Positions 43,883 to 52,632 of a stretch of DNA of 64,000 nucleotides are shown here, in pieces. The DNA comes from an uncultured bacterium (GTDB lineage Bacteria > Elusimicrobiota > Elusimicrobia > Elusimicrobiales > Elusimicrobiaceae). The notes beneath the pieces were generated by a model that searched no databases, was not told the origin of the DNA, and was given only the letters and a program-made list of their open reading frames with translations. The stretch covers positions 62,001-126,000 of the forward strand of contig CASEVY010000010.1 in NCBI GenBank assembly GCA_949291515.1. Reading direction: 5' to 3'. A program made the translations under genes and the position numbers. The stretch's first letter is position 1; every line of letters starts with the position of its first letter.

Positions 43883-44788
43883 TTAAGCCTTGCAGTTAAG
43901 CCCTTTGGCCAAGCTGTCCAGATTTTTCAGCATAAGCTGTCTGTAAGTCATATTTTGTTCAAATTCCTGTTTGGTTACGTGTTCTATCGTATGCAGATAG
44001 AGTATTTGCGCGCCCGTTTCCCGCGCTATGGCCTGCGAAATGGCGGGGTTTAAAGTTTTTTCGGTAAAGATATATTTTACTCCGTTATCTTTAATGCTTT
44101 TTATCATTTCCGCCATATCTTTGGGGGTGGGTTCGGCGTCGGCTTTGGCGCCCGTAAGCGGTTTAAAATTCAGGCCGTACCGCTTGGCTATATAGCCGAA
44201 AGCCAAATGCCCGATATGATAAATGTCTTTATGCTCGCAGTTTGAAAGCATTTGTCCGTAAATTCTTTTTACCATATCCACTTCGTTATGGAAATTCAAA
44301 ATGTTTTTAAGGAGCTGTTTTTCCGTATCGGGATATTGCGATGATATGTAATAGGCCATATTTTCGGCCATTACCTGTATATTGTCAAAATCCATCCATA
44401 CGTGCGGGTCGGCGGGGTCGAGTTCGGGGAGATTTCTTTCCAAGGGGAAGGCTTTATCGCCGCCGATTTTCTTGGCCCAAGGTTCCAGCCTGTCGTTTAT
44501 ATAAAAGAGAAACTGCGCTTTTTCTATTTCCGCGATGTCTTTGGGGAGCGGCTCAAAGCCGTGCGGCTGGGAGCCTGGGGGGATAATCATTTTGACTTGC
44601 GCTATATTCTTTAATACCTGCTGAGCCAGAGAATAGGCGACATAATCGGCCTCGGCCGTTTTTATGGCGTATGGATTCTCTGCGGTCCCTTGTTGGTTTT
44701 GCGGTTCCTTGGCGCAGCCTGCCGCAAACATCAGCGTCAGGGCCGCTAGGGCCCCGACGCTTAATATTCTCTTAAGGTTTTCCTTCAT
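43883..44788 (-). CDS. znuA: Metal ABC transporter substrate-binding lipoprotein
   Basis: 301 residues from ATG 44788, which overlaps the kbl stop by one base (TAATG); nine codons upstream also lie open. Lipoprotein signal ends FAAGC. Metal ligands fit the ZnuA/TroA cluster: His in GSQPHGFEPLP, His in DPHVWMD, His in HIGHLAFGYIAKR, and a late acidic ligand region. No long His-rich loop, so Zn, Mn and Fe remain possible. Confidence 0.92.
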   Translation of the reverse strand: MKENLKRILSVGALAALTLMFAAGCAKEPQNQQGTAENPYAIKTAEADYVAYSLAQQVLKNIAQVKMIIPPGSQPHGFEPLPKDIAEIEKAQFLFYINDRLEPWAKKIGGDKAFPLERNLPELDPADPHVWMDFDNIQVMAENMAYYISSQYPDTEKQLLKNILNFHNEVDMVKRIYGQMLSNCEHKDIYHIGHLAFGYIAKRYGLNFKPLTGAKADAEPTPKDMAEMIKSIKDNGVKYIFTEKTLNPAISQAIARETGAQILYLHTIEHVTKQEFEQNMTYRQLMLKNLDSLAKGLNCKA

Positions 44789-45972
44789 TAAATTATCCCT
44801 AAAGCCTTGCCGCATTTCTTGAAAGCGGCGGCGGCTTTTTCCAGTTGGTCGAATTCGTGGCCAGCGGTTACTATCGTTCTAAGCCGTTCCTTGCCTTTGG
44901 CTACAGTAGGGAATCCGATCGCCAAAGCAAATACTCCTTCGTCAAAGAGCATTTTGCTTAAAGCGTGCGCTTTTTGCGTATCGCCCACCATTACGGGCGT
45001 TATCGGCGTTTGGGAGGCGCCGGTGTCAAAACCGGCTTTTTTAAGTTCTTCTTTAAAGAATTTGGTATTGTCCCAAAGTTTTTTCAAGCGTTCGGGTTCA
45101 TTGTAAATTACGTCCAAGCCCGCAAGGCAGGTGGCGACTACGGCTGGCGGGTGGGAGCTGGAAAACAAGAACGGCCTCGCGACCGACTGCATATACTGTT
45201 TTAAATTATGGCTGCCCGCCACATAACCGCCTATAGTCGCGAACGCTTTTGAAAGCGTTCCGATTTGTATATCCACCTTTCCTTTAAGCCCGTAATGCGC
45301 GACGGTGCCGCGGCCCTGCGGCCCGATTACGCCGCTTGCGTGCGCATCGTCCACCATAGTTATTACGTCGTGTTTATTGCAGAGTTCCACTATTTCCGGC
45401 AAATTGGCGATATCGCCGTCCATACTGAATACGCCGTCTGTAACGAGGAGTTTTCTCCTGGCCGATCGCACTTCCGGCGTTTCCAAAATCTCTTTTAAAT
45501 TAGCCATATCGTTATGGCGGTAAATTTTCTTTTTGGCTTTGGCCAGCCTGCCGCCGTCGATTATGGAAGCGTGGTTAAGTTCGTCGGAGATGAGTACGTC
45601 TTCCGGGCTGGTCATCAGGCTTTGGCAGGTTGCGGTGTTGGAAGTAAAACCCGATTGTATTACGATGGAATCTTCCGTCCCTTTAAATTCCGCTAGGCGT
45701 TTTTCAAGTTCTTCGTGAAGTGAAGTCGTGCCGATTATGGTGCGTACGGCGGCGGTGCCTATGCCGTATTTTTCCGTAGCGGCGACGGCGGCCGCGATTA
45801 CTTTGGGGTGCGTCGTCAGGCAGAGATAATTGTTTGACGTCAAATTGATGACTTCCTTGCCGTCTATTACCGATATCGGCCCCTGCGCGCTTTGAAGCAC
45901 ATTGGGCTGTATGAAGCGGCTTTCCGCTTTAAGCTGGGCGATTTCATCTTCCAAAAATTTCATTTTATCCAT
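44788..45972 (-). CDS. kbl: Glycine C-acetyltransferase (2-amino-3-ketobutyrate CoA ligase)
   Basis: PLP enzyme splitting 2-amino-3-ketobutyrate with CoA to glycine and acetyl-CoA. The 394 residues match the alpha-oxoamine synthase family: NNYLCLTTHPKVIAAA, TDGVFSMDGDIANLPEI, DDAHASGVIGPQGRGT, PLP-lysine in GTLSKAFATIGGYVAGS, and PFLFSSSHPPA. The preceding tdh makes the unstable intermediate, so the pair forms the threonine-to-glycine route. Gap to tdh 16 bp. Confidence 0.95.
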   Translation of the reverse strand: MDKMKFLEDEIAQLKAESRFIQPNVLQSAQGPISVIDGKEVINLTSNNYLCLTTHPKVIAAAVAATEKYGIGTAAVRTIIGTTSLHEELEKRLAEFKGTEDSIVIQSGFTSNTATCQSLMTSPEDVLISDELNHASIIDGGRLAKAKKKIYRHNDMANLKEILETPEVRSARRKLLVTDGVFSMDGDIANLPEIVELCNKHDVITMVDDAHASGVIGPQGRGTVAHYGLKGKVDIQIGTLSKAFATIGGYVAGSHNLKQYMQSVARPFLFSSSHPPAVVATCLAGLDVIYNEPERLKKLWDNTKFFKEELKKAGFDTGASQTPITPVMVGDTQKAHALSKMLFDEGVFALAIGFPTVAKGKERLRTIVTAGHEFDQLEKAAAAFKKCGKALGII

Positions 45973-45988
45973 TTAATTTATCCTCCGA

Positions 45989-47026
45989 TTACGGTATAAG
46001 CAAAATTTTGCCGCATTCTTTTTTGGGGTCCATTGCTATTTCGAAAGCCTTTGCAAAGTCTTTCATTTTGAAGCTGTGCGTGATTACGGGGCGCGGGTCG
46101 ATGGCTCTGCTCTTTAAAAGGCTTTCCATTTTGTACCAGCTGCGGAACACTTCTCTGCCCGCGATGCCTTGCAGGCGCACCGCTTTGAATACGATTTTGT
46201 TGGCGTAGTCTATGGTTATATTGTCTTTTGGCAGGCCGAAACATACCATTCTGCCGGCCGGCTTTACCGCTTCCAAAGCCAGATTGATGGCCGCGGGATT
46301 GCCCGACATTTCTATTACTATGTCTATGCCGGATTTCTCGCCGCCGGCCTCGATAATCTTTTTAAGGATGTCCGGATCCATCGGGTTTAATACGACGTCG
46401 GCGCCCATTTTTTCTGCCAGTTTTTGTCTAAAAGCGGAAGTTTCCAATGATATTACTTTCGCCGCGCCGCAGGCTTTGGCTATTTGTGTGGCGAACAATC
46501 CCTGCGGCCCGCAGCCAGATACAACCACCGATTTGCCCACTATATCTTCCGAAAGGGTGGCGAATACGGCATTGCCCAAAGGTTCCATTATCGAGCCTAT
46601 GTCTTTGCAGGAATTATCGCTGTGTTTCCACGCGCAGCGCGCCGGTATTGCGGCATATTCGGCAAATCCGCCCTGAACGTCTATGCCCAATATTTTCAAG
46701 TTGGAGCATACGTGTCTTTGATCGTTTCGGCATTGATAGCACAATCCGCAGAATATATGCGATTCCACCGATACGAAATCGCCTTTGTTAAAACCTTTTG
46801 CCTTGTCGCCTATCTCCACCACTTCACCGCAAAGCTCGTGGCCGAATATGAAAGGGATCGGCATTCTCTTTGCCGACCAGGAGGTGTAAGCGTATATCGG
46901 CAAGTCGCTTCCGCAGATGGAAGCGGCGTGTATTTTTATAAGAAGTTCGTCGCTTTTAATTTGCGGTACTTCGGCGTCGATATATTCCGCGCCGGGCGCC
47001 GGTTTTGTTTTGCATATGGCTTTCAT
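45989..47026 (-). CDS. tdh: L-threonine 3-dehydrogenase (zinc-dependent)
   Basis: Oxidises threonine to 2-amino-3-ketobutyrate with NAD+. 345 residues of the medium-chain dehydrogenase family: catalytic-zinc Cys38 in ICGSD, GHELCGEVVEIG, structural-zinc cysteines CGLCYQCRNDQRHVC, and NAD site GCGPQGLFATQIAKACGAAKV. AAGGAG upstream. Adjacent kbl supports the substrate assignment over sorbitol or other alcohols. Confidence 0.93.
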   Translation of the reverse strand: MKAICKTKPAPGAEYIDAEVPQIKSDELLIKIHAASICGSDLPIYAYTSWSAKRMPIPFIFGHELCGEVVEIGDKAKGFNKGDFVSVESHIFCGLCYQCRNDQRHVCSNLKILGIDVQGGFAEYAAIPARCAWKHSDNSCKDIGSIMEPLGNAVFATLSEDIVGKSVVVSGCGPQGLFATQIAKACGAAKVISLETSAFRQKLAEKMGADVVLNPMDPDILKKIIEAGGEKSGIDIVIEMSGNPAAINLALEAVKPAGRMVCFGLPKDNITIDYANKIVFKAVRLQGIAGREVFRSWYKMESLLKSRAIDPRPVITHSFKMKDFAKAFEIAMDPKKECGKILLIP

Positions 47027-47086
47027 ATTATCTCCTTGTCTGCTTCAAAATCATACGTATGCGGGCAGGCACGCCGCATTGTTTTG

Positions 47087-47896
47087 TCAATTTCTTCTTT
47101 CTTCAACTGCTATATTGCCGTAAAATGTTTTTAGGTCCAGCTTGCTGGCTTCCTTATATTGTTCGTCGGCGTAGGGCAGCGACAGTTTTATGTCGCCGGA
47201 AAACGAATGCGCCGATACGTTAAGAGAGTTTTCCGGCAGGCTTTCCCACTTGGCGTTTAGTCCGCCTTGCGAGGAATAAAACATTAAAGTTTCCGCAAAG
47301 CCGCTCAGTTTGCTTTCGCCGCTGGTGTTCAACAAGGAAATGTTCTTTGCTTTACCGGTAACGCTAATATTCCCGCTTGCCGTTTTCAGCGATAAGTCGC
47401 CGCCGTCAAATTCCCGTATGTTTATTTTGTCCGTCAAGGTCTCGGCGGTAAAATTGCCGCCTGTATTTAAAGTTTCCACTACTCCTTGCCCGCTGTATGC
47501 GCGGGCCGTCTTCGAGGTTAAATAGAAAAATCTTATGTCGCCGCTTTGAGAAGAAGCGTAAATGTTTTTATTCTCTCCGGCCCGCAGCTGTACGGAGCAT
47601 CTTGAGCGCGGTATCATCAGCAGTTTCTTGAAAAAAGCGTTTTGTTTTTTGGGTTCTATGTTTATTGCCACCACGTCTTGGCTCGGGCGGCGGAATGTAA
47701 TTACGCACAGGTTCGGATTCCAAGTTATGCCGCTGCCTTTTTCGTCTGCGGGCACTACCGTTATATCGGCTTTTTGGGAGGAAATGAAAATATCCGTATA
47801 GGAATCCGTCTCAAAAAGCCTCACGCTTTCGGCCGCCTCGGCATAATTGGCCGCGCATAAAAGGCTTAGCAGTAGGAATAAGATTTTTTTTATCAT
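47087..47896 (-). CDS. DUF4097-like periplasmic or surface beta-repeat protein
   Basis: 269 residues with a signal peptide (about 1-21), then right-handed beta-helix-like repeats: SQSGDIRFFYLTSKTARAYS, NTGGNFTAETLTDKINIREF, TASGNISVTGKAKNISLLNT, SFSGDIKLSLPY. The recurring S-G-x-I unit is typical of DUF4097. Function unknown. The gap to tdh is 60 bp, so it may or may not share that operon. Confidence 0.82.
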   Translation of the reverse strand: MIKKILFLLLSLLCAANYAEAAESVRLFETDSYTDIFISSQKADITVVPADEKGSGITWNPNLCVITFRRPSQDVVAINIEPKKQNAFFKKLLMIPRSRCSVQLRAGENKNIYASSQSGDIRFFYLTSKTARAYSGQGVVETLNTGGNFTAETLTDKINIREFDGGDLSLKTASGNISVTGKAKNISLLNTSGESKLSGFAETLMFYSSQGGLNAKWESLPENSLNVSAHSFSGDIKLSLPYADEQYKEASKLDLKTFYGNIAVEERRN

Positions 47897-47977
47897 ATAA
47901 TTACCTTATAGGCGTATACAGAAAGTATATATATTTAATATCGTTTGTAAAAGCCGAATATTTCAGGAGAGTGACTT

Positions 47978-48901
47978 ATGAATGTGTTTTATTTTTTCTT
48001 GCTGGCCTTTTTTTGGGGAACGGCTTATGTTGGCGTAAAGTACACGGTTGACGTTTTTGACCCCTATTTTTCTTCTTTTTTGAGGGCTTTTATAGGTTTT
48101 GTTTTTTTCGCGGGTTGGTTTCTGCTGACGAAACAATCTTTCTACCTTCCCAGGAAAGAAGCCTGGCGCCCCTGGCTTGCCGGTATGTTGATTATGGGTA
48201 TACCTTTCATCTTTTTATATTGGGGCCAGCAGTTTTTGCCTCCCGGTACGGGCGGTATATTTAACGGTACGGTGCCGCTGTGGGTATTCATTATCGCCGC
48301 GATTACTCTTAAAGGGCAGGACGCTTTTACTTGGCGCAAAGCGATAGGCGTGGTGGTCGGCTTTATAGGGTTGATGTTTGTTTTTCAGCCGGCTTTGGTC
48401 GCTTATACTTCCGCTTCAATGGATAAAATGGCGCTTTACGGCAGTATTTCGCTTTTGCTTATGGCGATATGTTATGCTTGCGGAAACGTTTTGATAAAGT
48501 ACATTATGATTAACAAGATAACTTGGCAGCAGAGCGTATTCCATCAATATCTGTTCAGTATGGTGTTTTTGTTTATAGTGTCATTGCTGGCGGGCCCCAA
48601 GCTCCCTTCAGTTGAGCAGGTGTTATCGCCGAAAGTTATAATATCGGTGCTTTATGTGGCTTTATGTTCATCGGCCGCGGCTTTGCTCCTGCTGATGAAA
48701 TTGCTCAAGGAGTGGGGTGCTTTAAGGGCCAGTATGGCTACTTATTTGGTCCCTTTTATAGCCGTCGGCAGCGACTTTTTGTTAAACGGGCGCATACCCG
48801 ATAAATATGAAGTTATCGGTATGATTATAATTATAGTCAGTCTTGTTCTTATCCAGTTTGATAAAACTTCTTTAAAGCAGGCTCAGACCGATAAACATTA
48901 A
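47978..48901 (+). CDS. EamA/DMT family transporter
   Basis: 307 residues with ten membrane helices in two EamA halves (about 1-135 and 150-290): FFWGTAYVGVKYTVD, GQQFLPPGTGGIFNGTVPLWV, and GALRASMATYLVPFIAVGSDF. Exporters of amino acids or metabolites; the substrate is not predictable. Good Shine-Dalgarno caggaga 7 nt before the start. Divergent from the DUF4097 gene. Confidence 0.92.
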   Translation: MNVFYFFLLAFFWGTAYVGVKYTVDVFDPYFSSFLRAFIGFVFFAGWFLLTKQSFYLPRKEAWRPWLAGMLIMGIPFIFLYWGQQFLPPGTGGIFNGTVPLWVFIIAAITLKGQDAFTWRKAIGVVVGFIGLMFVFQPALVAYTSASMDKMALYGSISLLLMAICYACGNVLIKYIMINKITWQQSVFHQYLFSMVFLFIVSLLAGPKLPSVEQVLSPKVIISVLYVALCSSAAALLLLMKLLKEWGALRASMATYLVPFIAVGSDFLLNGRIPDKYEVIGMIIIIVSLVLIQFDKTSLKQAQTDKH

Positions 48902-48916
48902 CCGATTACAGGACAT

Positions 48917-48946
48917 AAAAAGCGCTCCTTTTCGGAGCGCTTTTTT
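48917..48946. terminator. Bidirectional intrinsic terminator
   Basis: AAAAAGCGCTCC, TTTTC-type loop, GGAGCGCTTTTTT. Between the convergent DMT transporter and ldh genes. Confidence 0.93.
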
Positions 48947-48986
48947 ATTTGTTCTTTATATTGGCGAAAAAAGATTTTTGCCTTTT

Positions 48987-49955
48987 CTAAAGCAGATTGT
49001 TTTCTTTCAATATTCCTTTTAGTATATCCGCCGATTTGTTTAGCTTTTCCACCTCTTCCTTGTTTAAGGATATGGGAACATGGGTTTCAAAGCCGTTCCT
49101 GCCGACTATGGATGGCATACTTAAAACTATATCTTTTATGCCGTATTCGCCATGCATCATCGCAGAGATTGGCAAGATGGATTTTTCGTCGCGGACCAAA
49201 GCCTCGCATATCCTTTTTACAGACATCGCTATACCGTAGTTGGTGGCTTTTTTTCTGGAAATAATTTCATAAGCGCTGTTTCTGACGTCCGCGGCGATTT
49301 TCTCCGTAGCTCTCTTGTGGTCGAAGTGGCCCCGCATTTCGCAGAAGTCGTTTAGCGGTATGCCCGAGATGTTAGCGCTGCTCCAGGCCGCGATTTCGCT
49401 GTCGCCGTGCTCGCCGATTATATAGGCGTGCACGCTCCTGCTGTCTACGTTAAGGTGATCGCCTATTTCGCATTTTAAGCGCGCGGTGTCAAGTACCGTA
49501 CCGGAACCTATTACCCGATTTTCGGGCAACCCGCTCAGCTTTATCGCGGCGTAAGTGAGTATATCTACGGGATTTGCCACTATCAATAATATCCCCTTAA
49601 AGTTCCGTTTAGCGATTTCAGGTATTATTTTCTGGAAAATGGCGATATTCTTTTTTACCAAGTCAAGGCGCGTTTCGCCCGGCTGTTGATTTGCGCCCGC
49701 GGTAATAATTATTATGCCGGCGTCGGCTATATCGTCATAATCGCCCGCGTATATTTTCATCGGTCTGGCAAAAGGTATGCCGTGGCTGATGTCCAAGGCT
49801 TCGCCCTCTGCGCGTTCTTTGTTGGCGTCTATCAAAACAAGCTCCCTAAACATAGCGCTTTGCATCAGGCTGAATGCCGAGGCCGAACCCACAAATCCGC
49901 ACCCTATAACCGCGGCTTTGCCGAAATTTATACAGTTTGGACATTCTTCTTTCAT
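48987..49955 (-). CDS. ldh: L-lactate dehydrogenase
   Basis: Reduces pyruvate to L-lactate, regenerating NAD+. 322 residues: NAD loop AVIGCGFVGSASAF, substrate-specificity loop GANQQPGETRLDL (Gln at the position that is Arg in malate dehydrogenases), VANPVDILTYA, and catalytic His in IGEHGDSE. The Gln favours lactate over malate. It starts 19 bp after an Rrf2-type regulator gene and is likely controlled with it. Confidence 0.94.
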   Translation of the reverse strand: MKEECPNCINFGKAAVIGCGFVGSASAFSLMQSAMFRELVLIDANKERAEGEALDISHGIPFARPMKIYAGDYDDIADAGIIIITAGANQQPGETRLDLVKKNIAIFQKIIPEIAKRNFKGILLIVANPVDILTYAAIKLSGLPENRVIGSGTVLDTARLKCEIGDHLNVDSRSVHAYIIGEHGDSEIAAWSSANISGIPLNDFCEMRGHFDHKRATEKIAADVRNSAYEIISRKKATNYGIAMSVKRICEALVRDEKSILPISAMMHGEYGIKDIVLSMPSIVGRNGFETHVPISLNKEEVEKLNKSADILKGILKENNLL

Positions 49956-49974
49956 TATCTTTATCCCCCGTTAT

Positions 49975-50367
49975 CTATAAGTTTAAATCCTGTAGTTTGT
50001 GGCCTTTCATAAAAGTTTCAAAGGCTGAGTTTATCTCGTTTAACATAGGTTTCATCACACAGCGGCAGCCCTTTCTTGGCTCGGCGAAAAGGCAGGTCTT
50101 TTTCGAATATTTGCCTTCTACGGCTTCATATACTTCAAGCAGTGTGGCGCGCTCCTTGCCCTTCTTTATTTGAAACCCGCCGTTCGGCCCCTTCGTCGAA
50201 ATTATCAGCCCGCTCTTTACCAGTCTCTGCAATACCTTTGACAAATGGTTGGGCGATACGCCGAACGCTTCGCTTATTTCCTTTAAAGAGTGGGCGCTTT
50301 GCCCGCGCTTGGCCAAATATATCGCCGAGTGTAAAGCTATTGAGGCCGCTTCCGATATGTTAAGCAT
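49975..50367 (-). CDS. Rrf2 family Fe-S type transcriptional regulator
   Basis: 130 residues. Winged helix: SLKEISEAFGVSPNHLSKVLQRLVKSGLI, then GPNGGFQIKK and a dimer helix. Cys92, Cys101 and Cys103 have spacing close to the cluster-binding cysteines of IscR/NsrR/RsrR, so an Fe-S cluster or redox sensor is plausible. A strong promoter with a palindrome lies upstream, and ldh directly follows, suggesting redox control of lactate formation. Confidence 0.93.
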   Translation of the reverse strand: MLNISEAASIALHSAIYLAKRGQSAHSLKEISEAFGVSPNHLSKVLQRLVKSGLIISTKGPNGGFQIKKGKERATLLEVYEAVEGKYSKKTCLFAEPRKGCRCVMKPMLNEINSAFETFMKGHKLQDLNL

Positions 50368-50405
50368 TTTCTCTCCTTGAAATATGCGTTTTAACTCTTA
50401 TATTG

Positions 50406-50436
50406 GTATTATAATACTAAAATACTTGTTTGTCAA
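50406..50436 (-). promoter_or_regulatory. rrf2-ldh promoter with operator-like palindrome
   Basis: On the - strand, TTGACA (50431-50436) and TATAAT (50408-50413) are both perfect, separated by exactly 17 nt. The perfect palindrome GTATTATAATAC (50406-50417) covers the -10 box, a natural position for autoregulation by Rrf2. A leader of about 35 nt with GGAGAG precedes the ATG. Confidence 0.8.
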
Positions 50437-50467
50437 TCGCCTGCTCCGTAAATTATATAATGAATAT

Positions 50468-50944
50468 ATGGAACACAAGACAAACGTTATGCGCGTTTTA
50501 AATGCGGCCAAGATAAATTACAAAAGCTATTCTTACGACGCCAAAGAGGCTTTAAGCGGGATAGAAGTGGCGCGCGCTTTAAATCAGAATGAGGCGCAGG
50601 TCTTCAAAACGCTGGTTACCGTCGGGAAAAGCAGGGCTCATTACGTCTTTGTGGTGCCCGTCGCCGAAGAATTGGATCTTAAAAAAGCGGCCAAAGCCTG
50701 CGGCGAAAAATCGGTCGAGATGGTGAAAAGCAAAGAACTTCTCGGCCTTACGGGTTATATTCACGGCGGATGTTCGCCGCTTGGTATGAAAAAATTTTTC
50801 GATACTTTTGTAGATTCTTCCGCGCATAATTTCCAAACCATTATATTCAGCGGGGGGAAAATCGGCTTTCAGGTGGAAGTCGCCTTGGACGACTTGGCCA
50901 AGCTGATACCCTTCTCTTTGGCGGATCTTACCTTGAAAAACTAA
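50468..50944 (+). CDS. ybaK: Cys-tRNA(Pro)/aminoacyl-tRNA deacylase, YbaK/EbsC family
   Basis: 158 residues. NVMRVLNAAKINYKSYSYD start, LVTVGKSRAHYVFVVPVAEELDLKKAAKA with catalytic-region Lys, and LLGLTGYIHGGCSPLGMKKFFDTFVD, all YbaK hallmarks. Clears Cys misloaded on tRNA-Pro. Start 50468 gives the expected length; the open frame to 50384 would read through the promoter region. TATAAT ends 6 nt before this ATG (see findings). Confidence 0.92.
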   Translation: MEHKTNVMRVLNAAKINYKSYSYDAKEALSGIEVARALNQNEAQVFKTLVTVGKSRAHYVFVVPVAEELDLKKAAKACGEKSVEMVKSKELLGLTGYIHGGCSPLGMKKFFDTFVDSSAHNFQTIIFSGGKIGFQVEVALDDLAKLIPFSLADLTLKN

Positions 50945-50975
50945 AAGCCTTTCTCTTGGGAGAAAGGCTTTCTTC
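50943..50975. terminator. Bidirectional intrinsic terminator
   Basis: AAAGCCTTTCTC, TTGG loop, GAGAAAGGCTTTC with T-rich tail. Between ybaK and the convergent lpx operon. Confidence 0.9.
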
Positions 50976-50991
50976 TTTAAAAATAAGTATA

Positions 50992-51822
50992 CTATATCGC
51001 GGTTATGCAGATATTGTATTTGTCTGCCAAGGCGATAACCTCTTCAATATCCAAAATTATAGTTTTTTGGGCCTCTATGGCCAAAACCTGCGCTTTGGCT
51101 TCCTTCATTGCTCTTATGGTGCCTTTGCCTATGACGGGCAAATCGTAACGGTCGTCTTGCTTGGGACGGGCGACTTTCACCACCACTATGCTGCCGCCTT
51201 TGCCTATCGGCGCGGAATTATAAATCTCGCCGGCGCGTTTAATGCAGTTGTCTGTACCTTCCATAGCTTCAAGCGCGAGTACGGCCCTGTCGCAAAGCAC
51301 GCAGGTCAGCCCAACGTCCAGCCCCGCCATCGTTTTGGATATTTTCAAGCCCAGTTCTATGCTTTCGTTTTCCTCATTAGACGGCGCGCGTTTGGTTAAA
51401 ACGCCTTTCTGCGCCAGGCATTTTTCCATAAAAGAAGAGGAAGATATAAACTCTATCCCCTCTTTCTTAAATTCGTTTACCGCAGCGCCCAGTATCGTAT
51501 CCGCGCGCATATCTTTGATTTTCGCCAATACTTTTGCCGTACGCAAGTCAGGCATTACGCTGAAAATGTTTACGTGTTGTACTCTGCCCGCCATTACCGC
51601 TTTGCTCACGCCGTTTTCCTTAAAGAATTTTATGGCGTTGCTCATTTGACCGAGCTTCATTGTGACCGTCTTTTGCGCGTAGGCGGAAAAATCCTTTTCA
51701 AAAGCATTGTTCTTGGCGCAGATGACGTATACTTCCACGCCTTTTTGTGAGGCTTCTTTGGCGATGTTTATTGGGAATTTCCCTTCGCCGGCTATTATCC
51801 CCAGCTTCTCTTTATTCGTCAT
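50992..51822 (-). CDS. lpxI: UDP-2,3-diacylglucosamine diphosphatase LpxI
   Basis: Makes lipid X in lipid A synthesis, replacing LpxH. 276 residues of the DUF1009 family: LGIIAGEGKFPINIAKEA, VMAGRVQHVN, GLDVGLTCVLCDRAVLALEA with EGTDNCIKRAG, and RPKQDDRYDLPVIG with the catalytic-region aspartates. It overlaps lpxA by 11 bp and is last in the operon. Confidence 0.94.
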   Translation of the reverse strand: MTNKEKLGIIAGEGKFPINIAKEASQKGVEVYVICAKNNAFEKDFSAYAQKTVTMKLGQMSNAIKFFKENGVSKAVMAGRVQHVNIFSVMPDLRTAKVLAKIKDMRADTILGAAVNEFKKEGIEFISSSSFMEKCLAQKGVLTKRAPSNEENESIELGLKISKTMAGLDVGLTCVLCDRAVLALEAMEGTDNCIKRAGEIYNSAPIGKGGSIVVVKVARPKQDDRYDLPVIGKGTIRAMKEAKAQVLAIEAQKTIILDIEEVIALADKYNICITAI

Positions 51823-52627
51823 CCTGGCTGCCGCTGTGATGAAATTTCATTCTGGCGGGCGTGATGCCGCGTTTTGTATTCTCGCAGAAAGTTATAAGCT
51901 CCATAACTTCCGGCGTAGGATTGGATTTTTTAAGAAGCTCCAAAGATTCTTTTAAGGTTCTGTTGGAGAGGAACAATTCCTTATAAGCCATCTTTATTGC
52001 GCGTATCGCTTCCTTGCTGAAGCCGTTTCTTACCAAGCCTACGGTGTTTAATCCTACCAGTTTCGCTCTTCCGCCGGTAGCTCTGCAGAAAGGCGGCATA
52101 TCCAACGGAAGGCCGCTCAAGCCCGATACCATAGCGTATTTGCCTACTCTTACGAACTGATGAGCCGCCACCATACCGGAAAGTATAGCCCCGTCGTCTA
52201 CCTGTACATGGCCAGCTATCCCTACGCTGTTGACCAAAATTATATTATTGCCCAAAGTGCAGTCGTGCGCCACGTGCGAGTTGGCCATTAAAAGACAGTT
52301 GTTGCCGATTTTTGTCGGGTGGTCCAAAGACGTGGAACGGTGTATGGTTACACATTCGCGTATTTTGTTGCCGTCGCCCATTATTACCATGCTGTCTATG
52401 CCGTTATAGGATAAGTCCTGCGGTTTTACTCCTATAAAAGCGCTGGCTATAATATCGTTGTTTTTGCCCATTACGGTATTCTCTATCACGCAGAATGGGC
52501 CTATTTTGGTATTGTCGCCTATGGTAACGTTCTTGCCTATTATAGTGTATGGGCCTACCTCGACATTGCTGCCGAGTTTCGCCTCAGCATCTACTATAGC
52601 CGTCGGATGTATTTTAGCGGGTTGCAT
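51812..52627 (-). CDS. lpxA: UDP-N-acetylglucosamine O-acyltransferase LpxA
   Basis: First acylation step of lipid A. Start 52627 (MQPAKIHPTAIVD) has GGAGAG upstream; the frame's upstream start lies inside fabZ. 271 residues of left-handed hexapeptide repeats (KLGSNVEVGPYTIIGKNVTIG and similar), catalytic His in NSHVAHDCTLG, and the C-terminal helical cap from about 190. Standard length. Confidence 0.95.
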   Translation of the reverse strand: MQPAKIHPTAIVDAEAKLGSNVEVGPYTIIGKNVTIGDNTKIGPFCVIENTVMGKNNDIIASAFIGVKPQDLSYNGIDSMVIMGDGNKIRECVTIHRSTSLDHPTKIGNNCLLMANSHVAHDCTLGNNIILVNSVGIAGHVQVDDGAILSGMVAAHQFVRVGKYAMVSGLSGLPLDMPPFCRATGGRAKLVGLNTVGLVRNGFSKEAIRAIKMAYKELFLSNRTLKESLELLKKSNPTPEVMELITFCENTKRGITPARMKFHHSGSQDDE

Positions 52628-52632
52628 ATTGT

